Assembly (NCBI GenBank): GCA_964370675.1
Contig: CAYJKC010000052.1
Coordinates: 1 to 13,628 of the forward strand
DNA from: CAYJAD01 sp964370675
Lineage (GTDB): Bacteria > Desulfobacterota > Desulfovibrionia > Desulfovibrionales > Desulfovibrionaceae
Direction: 5' to 3'
DNA length: 13,628 bases
Below are positions 6,677 through 13,623 of this stretch, one piece after another; positions within the stretch are counted from its first letter, which is position 1; each line of letters begins with the position of its first letter. A program made the translations under genes and the position numbers. The notes beneath the pieces are model-generated. The model did no database searches. It had not been told where the DNA came from and was given only the letters and a program-made list of their open reading frames with translations.

Positions 6677-7201
6677 TTATTCAGGACAAATAAACTCGCC
6701 ATTTTTCATCTCACAATTACCCTTAGGCATCCTGAAAATTAAATCTTTATGCCGTCCAGCACTATGTAAAACAGTTCCATCCTTTTCAACTACTTTAAAT
6801 TCTATAAGATCATTACCTTTATTATAACATAAAAAGATTATATCAGAGTAGATTAAGGCATTATTTTGTCTTGCATACATTTTAGGTGTTTTGCCTTTGT
6901 ATTTGGGCAAGTCTGCAACGTTAATGCTAAAATTAGGGATACATTGCATAGCGGGTTCAATAGATGTCATGGAGTCTTGTGAGTTAGCGCTTGAACTAGA
7001 AGAACTATCATCAGAACTTCCATCTATACGCACAGAGCCGCTTACACCACCTCCCGAACCACTAGCTCTAACGGAGCCGTCTGAGCTTGCCCCAACACCA
7101 AAACCTCTGCCACTGATGCTACCACCAATGCTAATGGCATGTGCTGTATAAGCATAAAAAACCAATGCCAAAAATAAAGTAAAAGCTGTAAATTTTTTCA
7201 T
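6677..7201 (-). CDS. Exported Gly/Ser-rich protein with four cysteines, unknown function
   Basis: The 174-residue protein starts at the ATG at 7201, where AAGGA lies 7 nt upstream and a signal peptide begins. A GTG 32 codons further upstream (7297) would bury the signal peptide and is rejected. MKK, a hydrophobic core (6-18) and the cleavage motif AHA at 20-22 make a classic Sec signal peptide. The mature protein opens with a low-complexity Gly/Ser/Arg/Val stretch (about 23-78) that includes repeated GGS/GSV/ASGS units and a six-serine run (67-72 region). A compact C-terminal domain (about 83-174) follows. Its four cysteines (C87, C125, C163, C172) could form two disulfides in the periplasm or outside. 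I do not recognise the family. It is a single gene between a bidirectional terminator and the divergent NimA-like gene. Confidence 0.72.
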   Translation of the reverse strand: MKKFTAFTLFLALVFYAYTAHAISIGGSISGRGFGVGASSDGSVRASGSGGGVSGSVRIDGSSDDSSSSSSANSQDSMTSIEPAMQCIPNFSINVADLPKYKGKTPKMYARQNNALIYSDIIFLCYNKGNDLIEFKVVEKDGTVLHSAGRHKDLIFRMPKGNCEMKNGEFICPE

Positions 7202-7349
7202 GATATAATCCTTTTTTAAAATAATGTGTGTTGGTTTAGATTTAATATAGTTGTGAATAAATCCTCTTTTTGAAAGATTGCGAAATATTTTTAGCACCTC
7301 TTTTTATGAAGATTTTTGTATCATTTTATTTTTTGCCAAGCAAGTAAAA

Positions 7350-7399
7350 CCCTCAAATCGGCTTGACTAGTTCCACAGAATCAATATAATCCCTCAAAT
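7350..7399 (+). repeat. 9-bp direct repeats flanking the NimA-like gene promoter
   Basis: CCCTCAAAT occurs at 7350-7358 and again at 7391-7399. The copies are 41 bp apart, close to four helical turns, one just upstream of the -35 box and one at the predicted transcription start. The placement is what would be expected of a paired operator, but no regulator is known from the window and the repeat is short. Confidence 0.4.
7363..7390 (+). promoter_or_regulatory. Strong sigma70 promoter of the NimA-like gene
   Basis: TTGACT (7363-7368), a 16-bp spacer and a perfect TATAAT (7385-7390). The predicted start near 7397 leaves a leader of about 65 nt before ATG 7463. Confidence 0.8.
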
Positions 7400-7462
7400 T
7401 CAAATTGGTGTTTTGATTAATTTTGTATTGCTAATTATTTTTATAAAGAGGAAAAAACTACC

Positions 7463-7927
7463 ATGCGCAGAAAAGATAAAGCCAGATATGATCAAAAATT
7501 TATGAATGAGGTGTTAAATGCAGCAGAAGAAATATATATTGGCTTTACAAATGCTGATGCTCCTTATGTTATTCCATTAAATTTTGTATACTTACAAGAT
7601 AAAATATATTTTCATTGTGCGCATGAGGGACGTAAAATAGAGTGCATTAAAGCTGATGCTAGAGTTGGCTTTTGTGCTGCCACAGGCATAAGTATATTAA
7701 GAGAAGAGGCATCAACAAAGTATTGCTGCATAAATGGTGCTGGTAAAGCTTATATAGTAGTTGATGTGGAAGAAAAAAGAGCAGCTTTAAACGCCATTGC
7801 TAAACGCTATATGGCTCAGTGTGAAATACCTGCAACGGATAAAATGGTTGAACGTACAGCTATTGTGCGTATTGATATTGAGCAAATGTGTGGTAAGCAA
7901 AGCCCGCCTGTTACCAGATCAAGCTAA
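7463..7927 (+). CDS. Pyridoxamine 5'-phosphate oxidase-related, NimA-like flavin-binding protein
   Basis: This 154-residue cytoplasmic protein has the split-barrel FMN-binding fold of the NimA / PNPOx-related family. The pattern is typical: MRRKDKA at the start, EEIYIGFTNADAPYVIPLNF (22-41), the strand DKIYFHCAHEGRKIE (46-60) with H51 and H54, then the KADARVGFCA strand (63-72) and the closing strand AIVRIDIEQMCGK (133-145). NimA homologues can reduce 5-nitroimidazoles, but many relatives act on other flavin or heme substrates, so drug resistance is not claimed. It carries seven cysteines (52, 61, 71, 88, 89, 120, 143), which is many for its size. AAGAGG (7446-7451) lies 11 nt before the ATG, a slightly long spacing. 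It has its own strong promoter at 7363-7390. Confidence 0.88.
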   Translation: MRRKDKARYDQKFMNEVLNAAEEIYIGFTNADAPYVIPLNFVYLQDKIYFHCAHEGRKIECIKADARVGFCAATGISILREEASTKYCCINGAGKAYIVVDVEEKRAALNAIAKRYMAQCEIPATDKMVERTAIVRIDIEQMCGKQSPPVTRSS

Positions 7928-7963
7928 ACTCATAGGTATTTTTTTAAGTTTTAGTTTTATACA

Positions 7964-8458
7964 TTAATCGCTTTCAATCTGATATTGCTCAAGTTTATCA
8001 GTTACCGCGCTTAAAAGCATGGCCATGGTGGCTGATACTAGAGCTACAGCTCTTGGGGGAAGTTTTGTAAGGTCTTCAATGCCAAATATGGCATTAAAAA
8101 ATTGACTAGGGCATTTTTGTTGTTCTTCTTTACCAAGCATTTCCATATATGGTGCAAAATGTGTATCCACAAAATGCTTAGCTTCATTTTTGGCAATGTT
8201 ATGTTCTTTAAGTAAATTAGTAGTCGAACGCAAGTAATCCACAAGCACACTATTGGGTGCATGCACCATTAAGCCAGCCACAATGGCTGCGTGCACAAAG
8301 CCATACCACTCTTTGTAAAAAAAATCTTCATCGGGGACTTTGAGGCCATTTTCTTCTATGTTAGTGAGTAACTGTTTTACTTGCTCGAGCTTAGTATTTA
8401 AGGAAAACAATATACATGCTGCCTCAACTCCTTGAGCACGACTTAAAGTTTTGGTCAT
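7964..8458 (-). CDS. Unrecognised helical cytoplasmic protein, 164 residues
   Basis: The start is set at ATG 8458, where AGGAG lies 7 nt upstream. The open frame extends 43 codons further, giving a Tyr/Lys/Phe-rich and then hydrophobic stretch, but that extension has no ribosome binding site and the composition of translated AT-rich DNA. The protein MTKTLSRAQGVEAACIL... looks all-helical, with helices at about 8-35 (ending in a LEQVKQLL heptad-like run), 48-66 (WYGFVHAAIVAGLMV), 74-87, 90-112 and 138-160, and no export signal. I recognise no domain. Possible features are the conserved-looking aromatic segment DFFYKEWYGFVHA (44-56) and the C-terminal PPRAVALVSATMAMLLSAV. It converges on the NimA-like gene without a clear terminator and diverges from the chemoreceptor. 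Confidence 0.7.
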   Translation of the reverse strand: MTKTLSRAQGVEAACILFSLNTKLEQVKQLLTNIEENGLKVPDEDFFYKEWYGFVHAAIVAGLMVHAPNSVLVDYLRSTTNLLKEHNIAKNEAKHFVDTHFAPYMEMLGKEEQQKCPSQFFNAIFGIEDLTKLPPRAVALVSATMAMLLSAVTDKLEQYQIESD

Positions 8459-8549
8459 GTTCTTTCTCCTAAAACTGTAGTGAAAGTATGTAAAATATAG
8501 CAAAAAACTTATAATTAAAATCAAATCAAATACATATGTCTTATTTTTC

Positions 8550-8572
8550 GCAAAATATTTTTTGTATTTTGC
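8550..8572. repeat. 8-bp perfect inverted repeat upstream of the helical orphan
   Basis: GCAAAATA (8550-8557) and TATTTTGC (8565-8572) are separated by 7 nt. It lies about 90 bp upstream of the ATG at 8458 and about 100 bp before the chemoreceptor's predicted start. There is no T-tract after it on either strand, so it is more like a protein-binding palindrome than a terminator. Confidence 0.3.
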
Positions 8573-8656
8573 CCTGTATTCATACATACGTCAAGGATAA
8601 CACTGTGCATAAATTAACTTTTTTATATATTTTTATATAAAAACAATAAATAGACA

Positions 8657-8683
8657 TAAAGTTCTAAAGCATATATACGATAT
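8657..8683 (+). promoter_or_regulatory. Sigma28 (FliA)-like promoter of the chemoreceptor
   Basis: TAAAGTTC (8657-8664), an 11-bp spacer and TACGATAT (8676-8683), compared with the consensus TAAAGTTT-N11-GCCGATAA. Seven of eight -35 positions and the CGATA core of the -10 match, with exact spacing. A start near 8690 would leave a leader of about 47 nt. A FliA promoter on a chemoreceptor gene is expected in flagellated bacteria. Confidence 0.65.
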
Positions 8684-8736
8684 GTAAAGCAAATATTAAA
8701 GTTGCGCTGGTGCACCATAAAAAAAAGGATACTAGA

Positions 8737-11130
8737 ATGAAGCTGCTCTTAAAGATTCAATTGCCAATTTTTGCCTTACTGATTGTTTTACTCGGGGTAA
8801 ACAGCTACCTCTCTTATCGAGAGTCTGCTGAAGGCTTGGAAACTGCTATTTTGGAAACAATTTCAGGAGAAACCCATGCTCTAGCTAAATTTATTGCTGA
8901 AGTTGGTATGCAAAATAAGCAAGATATTGCTCGAATTTCAAAAGACGGTGATATTATCAACTTTTTTGCTAATGGTCTTCAAGATGAAATGACAGTTTCT
9001 GCCATCAACGCAGAACTGCTTAACATACAATCAACTTATCCAAGCTTTGTTAATATTGCTCTTTTTGACCTAAAAGGTAATACCATTGCTTCTTCTGACA
9101 CAAAATATGCTCCATTAGGGGATAATTTTGCCGATAGGGATTATTTTCAAAAAGCTTTAGCTGGTGAAACATTTGCTACGTCATTTTATTTCAGTCGCTT
9201 ACAGAATGCTCCAGCTATTTCTGTTTCTGCCCCTATTTTAGTTGGTGGACAAATTGTTGGTGTGGTGCGTGGTTCACTAACTGTTGATAAACTAGCGGAC
9301 ATTGTATCTACTATATCCATTGGTGAAAATGGTTTTGCTTACGCCTTAAATGATCAAGGTCTTATTGGCGTTGCTCGTATTAAAGAATGGATTTTTAATG
9401 AAAGTTTAAGTCTTACTTCTACATATAAAAAATGGGCTCAAGAAGGTGGAGAAGGAATGTCTGAAGTGATTGGCAATAATGGTGAAAAGATTTTTACCTA
9501 TCATCAAAATATTCCTGAAATGAAAATTACTGTTGTAGTGCGCGTACCAGAAGAAGAAGCTCTTGATTCGCTAAATGATCTACGCAATAATAGTGTAATG
9601 GTTGCCATTGGCGCATTACTCTTGGGTGCTTTAGTGGTTTACCTTGTGGTTAAACCCATTGTAAGCGCACTGAATCGTGGTGTAATCTTTGCCAATGAAA
9701 TTGCTGAGGGAAATCTTAAAGGCAGTCTTGATGTTAGCCGTAGTGATGAAATTGGCGACCTTGCTAATGCTTTACGCTCCATACCTAAAACTTTAAACGA
9801 AGTTGTAGATGAGTATGGTCAATTAGGTGAGAAAATTCATTTAGGATTTCTTGATTCTACCGGTGATGTGTCTAAATTCAAGGGTGATTTTGCAAGTCTT
9901 GTCCAAGGTACTAATAGTATTTTAGATAATTTTAGAGCACTTTTGGAAAGCATTAACTCACCTGTATTTGTTTTAGATAAAGACTTAAATGCTACCTATG
10001 CTAATGCTGTAACACGCTCTCTTGTGGGTGAAGATTATATGGGTAAGAACTGCAAAACTTTATTCAATAACGAAGATGACGGTACTGATCAAGATGCTGT
10101 ACTTATTGCGTATAGAACAAAAAAACCTGCTAACAATGATACAGTAACTCGCCCTCAAGGTCGTCACATTGATGTTGCTTATAGCGCTATACCAATGCTA
10201 AGTAATAGTGGCGAGTTTAATTGTATGCTTATTTTAGTAACCGATGTAACTAATATTAAGAAAACTCAACGCACTATGCTTGAAGTTGCTAGCAGTGCTA
10301 ATGATATTGCCAATAGAACTGCTGCTGCCGCAGAACAACTTTCTGCTCAGGTTGAAGAAGTTAACAGAGGTGCTGATGAGCAGCGCGGTAGAACAGCCTC
10401 AGCTGCTGCCGCCATTGAAGAAATGAATGCTACTGTTTTAGAAGTAGCGCGTAATGCAGAAGAAGCACGCATTCAAGCTGGTGAAACTCAAGACAAAGCA
10501 AATCATGGTGCGCAACTTGTTGAGCGCGTTGTAAAAGCCATGGGTGATGTGAACACTGTTTCGCTTAGCCTTTCTGAAAATATTAAAGCCCTTGGTTCTC
10601 AAGCAGAGGCTATTGGTAGTGTAATGAGTGTTATTTCTGATATTGCAGACCAAACAAACTTGCTTGCTCTAAACGCAGCCATTGAGGCAGCAAGAGCTGG
10701 TGAAGCAGGGCGCGGCTTTGCTGTTGTTGCGGACGAAGTACGTAAACTTGCTGAAAAAACCATGAGTGCCACCACTGAAGTCGGTACAAGTATTAGTGGT
10801 ATTCAAACTTCAACCAATGCTAATATTGAACAGTTTGATAAAGCTGTGAAAATTATTACTGAGGCCACCGAACTTGCCAATACGTCTGGTCAAGCTTTAA
10901 CAGAAATTCATTCTTTAGCAGAAGGTAATGCCCAGCTTATTACTGGCATTGCTACTGCCGCTGAAGAACAATCTGCCACATCTGAAGAAATTCATATGGC
11001 AGCGGAAGGTGTAAGTACCATTGCTGATGAAATATCTTCCGGTATGGGTGAAGCTTCATCGGCGGTACGTGAACTTGCCATGCTTGCTTCAGAACTTAAA
11101 ACAACTCTTGATAGATTGCAGCAATCATAA
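8737..11130 (+). CDS. Methyl-accepting chemotaxis protein with dCache, HAMP, PAS and signalling domains
   Basis: This 797-residue transmembrane chemoreceptor controls CheA kinase. The start is set at ATG 8737 (AAAGGA 7 nt upstream), not the in-frame GTG at 8710. Domains in order are TM1 (about 5-27), a periplasmic dCache sensor (about 30-285) with the family motif ADRDYF (132-137) and the second-module strands AISVSAPI (160-167), TM2 (287-308), HAMP (309-360), a cytoplasmic PAS domain (about 398-510; PVFVLDKDLNATYANA) and the methyl-accepting domain (about 515-797). The kinase-contacting hairpin tip DQTNLLALNAAIEAARAGE lies at 638-656. There is no C-terminal CheR/CheB tether pentapeptide. Sensing both outside (dCache) and inside (PAS) suggests dual input, and a PAS cofactor such as heme or flavin cannot be decided here. 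The ligand is unknown. A sigma28 promoter precedes it and a strong terminator follows. Confidence 0.96.
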   Translation: MKLLLKIQLPIFALLIVLLGVNSYLSYRESAEGLETAILETISGETHALAKFIAEVGMQNKQDIARISKDGDIINFFANGLQDEMTVSAINAELLNIQSTYPSFVNIALFDLKGNTIASSDTKYAPLGDNFADRDYFQKALAGETFATSFYFSRLQNAPAISVSAPILVGGQIVGVVRGSLTVDKLADIVSTISIGENGFAYALNDQGLIGVARIKEWIFNESLSLTSTYKKWAQEGGEGMSEVIGNNGEKIFTYHQNIPEMKITVVVRVPEEEALDSLNDLRNNSVMVAIGALLLGALVVYLVVKPIVSALNRGVIFANEIAEGNLKGSLDVSRSDEIGDLANALRSIPKTLNEVVDEYGQLGEKIHLGFLDSTGDVSKFKGDFASLVQGTNSILDNFRALLESINSPVFVLDKDLNATYANAVTRSLVGEDYMGKNCKTLFNNEDDGTDQDAVLIAYRTKKPANNDTVTRPQGRHIDVAYSAIPMLSNSGEFNCMLILVTDVTNIKKTQRTMLEVASSANDIANRTAAAAEQLSAQVEEVNRGADEQRGRTASAAAAIEEMNATVLEVARNAEEARIQAGETQDKANHGAQLVERVVKAMGDVNTVSLSLSENIKALGSQAEAIGSVMSVISDIADQTNLLALNAAIEAARAGEAGRGFAVVADEVRKLAEKTMSATTEVGTSISGIQTSTNANIEQFDKAVKIITEATELANTSGQALTEIHSLAEGNAQLITGIATAAEEQSATSEEIHMAAEGVSTIADEISSGMGEASSAVRELAMLASELKTTLDRLQQS

Positions 11131-11152
11131 ACAAAAAATATTTGCTACCTCT

Positions 11153-11182
11153 AAACCCCTGCCATTTGGTGGGGGTTTTTTT
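11153..11182 (+). terminator. Rho-independent terminator of the chemoreceptor gene
   Basis: AAACCCCTGCC (11153-11163) pairs with GGTGGGGGTTT (11168-11178), including two G-U pairs, around the loop ATTT. Seven Ts (11176-11182) follow. It lies 22 bp after the stop codon. Confidence 0.93.
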
Positions 11183-11229
11183 GTTTAATATTTTTTAAGG
11201 TTTATAATGTTTACAACTTAAAATGACTT

Positions 11230-11251
11230 ATTGTTTGTTCTCTCAAACAAT
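11230..11251. promoter_or_regulatory. Palindrome upstream of acs, candidate operator
   Basis: ATTGTTTG (11230-11237) and CAAACAAT (11244-11251) form a perfect 8-bp inverted repeat with a 6-nt spacer. It lies 10 bp upstream of the candidate acs -35 box, a place typical of an activator or repressor site. It could also fold as a weak hairpin followed by a short T-tract. Confidence 0.35.
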
Positions 11252-11261
11252 GTTTTTGCCC

Positions 11262-11289
11262 TTGACTCAGCATTTTACCTATGTAATGT
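11262..11289 (+). promoter_or_regulatory. Tentative promoter of acs
   Basis: TTGACT (11262-11267) is followed at 16 bp by TAATGT (11284-11289). The -35 is good and the -10 poor, as would suit an activator-dependent promoter. It would give a leader of about 105 nt. No sigma54 match was found here. Confidence 0.35.
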
Positions 11290-11401
11290 TGAAATAATAG
11301 GGGTCTTTTCATGCTATGTAAAAGCGTCTAATTATATTTTTTGGCGTAGGTGTAGAAATTATATTCTTACCCTATACGAATTTTAAGGAGGGTTTTAGTC
11401 C

Positions 11402-13429
11402 ATGACACAGGAGCGCATTACCACATTATTAAACGAGCAAAGAAGTTATACACCACCCATGCATGGCAAAGCCACTGCTTGGGTACGTAGTCAAGAAGAA
11501 TATGACGCCATTTGTAAAAGAGCCCTTGATGATCCAGATGCCTTTTGGGCAGAGCGCGCTGAACACCTCCTACATTGGTTTAAACCTTGGGATCAAGTCT
11601 TGAAGGCAGACTATACTAATCATAAATATGAATGGTTTAGTGGCGGTAAGCTCAATGCAGCATTTAATTGTATTGACAGGCATTTAATTAGTGGACGTCG
11701 TAATAAGGCTGCTCTTATTTGGCAAGGAGAGCGAGAAAGTGAAGTGCGCTGTTATACTTACCAAATGCTCTATACAGAGGTTTGTCGCATAGCTCATGCT
11801 CTAAGTTCTTTACGTGTGCGTAAAGGCGATAGAGTTGCTCTTTATATGCCTATGATTCCAGAGTTAATAATTGCAATGCTTGCTTGTGCACGTATTGGGG
11901 CTATTCATACTACAATTTTTTCTGGCTATGCCGAAGGCGGTGTTCTTGGGCGTATTCAAGACTCCAAAGCTAAGGTAGTTATTACGGCTGATGCTGTTAT
12001 GCGTGGTGGAAAGCCAAAGCCATTAAAAGCAAATCTTGACCCCATTTTGCAAAAATGTCCTTCAGTTGCGCATGTTGTTGTGGTTAATCGTGCCAATCAA
12101 GAAGTTAATATGGATCGTAGACGCGACATTTGGTGGAACGATCTCCTTGATGACTTTACCCTAGATGCAGATTTTCCATGCGAATCTATGGACGCTAACG
12201 ATACTCTTTTCTTGCTTCATACTAGTGGTAGCACAGGTAAACCTACTGGTGTTATGCATGCTACTGGTGGTTATTTAACCTATGCTGCACATACAACTCA
12301 ATGGGTTTTTGACCTTCGTGATGACGATGTTTATTGGTGTACAGCAGACGTTGGTTGGATTACAGGTCATACTTATATGGTTTATGGTCCATTATCACTT
12401 GGTGCTACAACTGTAATGTTTGAGGGGGTGCCCAATTGGCCAACACCAGATCGCTATTGGAGCATTGTTGAAAAATTCCGCATTAATATATTCTATACAG
12501 CACCAACAGTTATTCGCTCGCTTATGCGCGTGGGTGAGGCTTGGACAGAGCGTTATGATCTTTCATCTTTACGCATACTTGGCTCAGTGGGCGAACCTAT
12601 TAACCCTGAGGCGTGGATGTGGTATCGAAGCGTTATTGGACATGATGAATTACCAGTTATTGATACATGGTGGCAAACAGAAACCGGTGGGGCTATGATT
12701 GCGGCCTTGCCGTATGTAACAAAGTTAAAACCTGGATCAGCTGCCTTTCCCCTGCCTGGTATTGATGCAGCAGTGATGGATGGAGATGGTAGCGACCCGG
12801 ATAGTGATGGGCGCGGAGGACATTTAGTCATACGCAAGCCTTGGCCTGGCATGATGCAAGGAGTTTTTGGTAATCATGAAAAATATCTATCGTACTTTGA
12901 GCGCTTTAATGGTTATCAATCTGGTGATGGTGCGCGCATTGATGATGAAGGGTATTTTTGGATTTTAGGGCGTATCGATGATTCCATAAATGTTTCTGGG
13001 CACAGGCTTTCTACTTCTGAAATTGAGTCTGCTCTTGTGGCGCATAAAAATGTTGCAGAAGCCGCAGTGGTTGGCATGCCACACTCATTAAAGGGTGAAG
13101 CTATTTATGCTTATGTAATGTTGCGTGAAGATGTTGCATGGACAGAAGAACTACGCAAAGATTTACGTGATACAGTGCGTAGAGATATTGGTCCTCTTGC
13201 TACTCCTGAAATTATACAATTTGTAACAAGTCTACCTAAAACATGCTCTGGTAAGATTATTCGTCGTATGCTACGCAAAATTGCAGCCGGAATTTATGAC
13301 GATATAGGCGATACAACTACCTTGGCTCAACCTGAAGTTGTGCCGGAGGTTATTTTGGGTAGTCAAAATATTATAAATGGAAAACCAGAACTTACTCCTG
13401 CAGAGGAAACACCTAAGAATGAAGAATAA
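11402..13429 (+). CDS. acs: Acetyl-CoA synthetase (AMP-forming)
   Basis: This 675-residue cytoplasmic enzyme activates acetate with ATP and CoA to acetyl-CoA, AMP and pyrophosphate. A perfect AAGGAGG (11385-11391) precedes the ATG. The N-terminal ACS domain (about 32-85) is followed by the adenylation domain. It carries the P-loop LLHTSGSTGKPTG (271-283), the acetate-pocket region TADVGWITGHTY (314-325), SVGEPINPEAW (395-405) and DTWWQTETGG (421-430), whose second tryptophan restricts substrates to acetate or propionate. The hinge YQSGDGARIDDEGYFWILGR (505-524) leads to the mobile C-terminal domain. K618 in LPKTCSGKI corresponds to the lysine that is acetylated to switch Acs off in other bacteria; the residue three before it is Cys where Arg is usual. 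An acidic tail of about 25 residues (651-675) extends beyond the usual end. Confidence 0.97.
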   Translation: MTQERITTLLNEQRSYTPPMHGKATAWVRSQEEYDAICKRALDDPDAFWAERAEHLLHWFKPWDQVLKADYTNHKYEWFSGGKLNAAFNCIDRHLISGRRNKAALIWQGERESEVRCYTYQMLYTEVCRIAHALSSLRVRKGDRVALYMPMIPELIIAMLACARIGAIHTTIFSGYAEGGVLGRIQDSKAKVVITADAVMRGGKPKPLKANLDPILQKCPSVAHVVVVNRANQEVNMDRRRDIWWNDLLDDFTLDADFPCESMDANDTLFLLHTSGSTGKPTGVMHATGGYLTYAAHTTQWVFDLRDDDVYWCTADVGWITGHTYMVYGPLSLGATTVMFEGVPNWPTPDRYWSIVEKFRINIFYTAPTVIRSLMRVGEAWTERYDLSSLRILGSVGEPINPEAWMWYRSVIGHDELPVIDTWWQTETGGAMIAALPYVTKLKPGSAAFPLPGIDAAVMDGDGSDPDSDGRGGHLVIRKPWPGMMQGVFGNHEKYLSYFERFNGYQSGDGARIDDEGYFWILGRIDDSINVSGHRLSTSEIESALVAHKNVAEAAVVGMPHSLKGEAIYAYVMLREDVAWTEELRKDLRDTVRRDIGPLATPEIIQFVTSLPKTCSGKIIRRMLRKIAAGIYDDIGDTTTLAQPEVVPEVILGSQNIINGKPELTPAEETPKNEE

Positions 13430-13458
13430 AATTCTTTAATAAATTCTCATGAAATATC

Positions 13459-13500
13459 TGTGGGGAAACTTTTTTCAATAAAGGTTTCCCCACATTTTTT
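13459..13500 (+). terminator. Rho-independent terminator of acs
   Basis: TGTGGGGAAAC (13459-13469) pairs perfectly with GTTTCCCCACA (13484-13494) around a 14-nt loop, and six Ts (13495-13500) follow. It lies 30 bp after the stop codon. Confidence 0.93.
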
Positions 13501-13518
13501 ACTATGGCTGACGATGCC

Positions 13519-13536
13519 TAGTATAAAACTATACTA
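13519..13536. repeat. Short perfect hairpin TAGTATA/TATACTA
   Basis: TAGTATA (13519-13525) and TATACTA (13530-13536) form a 7-bp stem with loop AAAC. It ends four bases before the larger inverted-repeat element. There is no T-tract, and its function is unclear. Confidence 0.35.
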
Positions 13537-13541
13537 AAAGG

Positions 13542-13623
13542 GTCCTGCACAATTATTTTTTAGTTCTATTTTTTTGCTTTTGAAGTAAATTTGTATTTAT
13601 TTCAAAATCTACTTGTGCAGGAC
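13542..13623. repeat. 82-bp element with 11-bp terminal inverted repeats (MITE-like)
   Basis: GTCCTGCACAA (13542-13552) and TTGTGCAGGAC (13613-13623) are perfect inverted copies. They are GC-rich in an otherwise AT-rich interior. Inside lies a second 13-bp stem, TTTTGAAGTAAAT (13578-13590) with ATTTATTTCAAAA (13595-13607), with one G-U pair and a 4-nt loop. AAAAG occurs directly outside on both sides (13536-13540 and 13624-13628), separated from the left arm by one G, and could be a target-site duplication. No coding capacity is present. A small non-autonomous mobile element fits best; a structured RNA or an operator pair for a gene beyond the window edge are alternatives. Confidence 0.45.

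Noticed and set aside
7202..7297. Longer N-terminus for the exported protein from GTG 7297
   Set aside because: It would place 32 basic residues before a good signal peptide that has its own ribosome binding site.
8459..8587. Longer N-terminus with a hydrophobic segment for the helical orphan
   Set aside because: The ATG at 8458 has a strong AGGAG at 7 nt; the upstream ATG has none and the extension covers an intergenic-looking AT-rich stretch with a palindrome.
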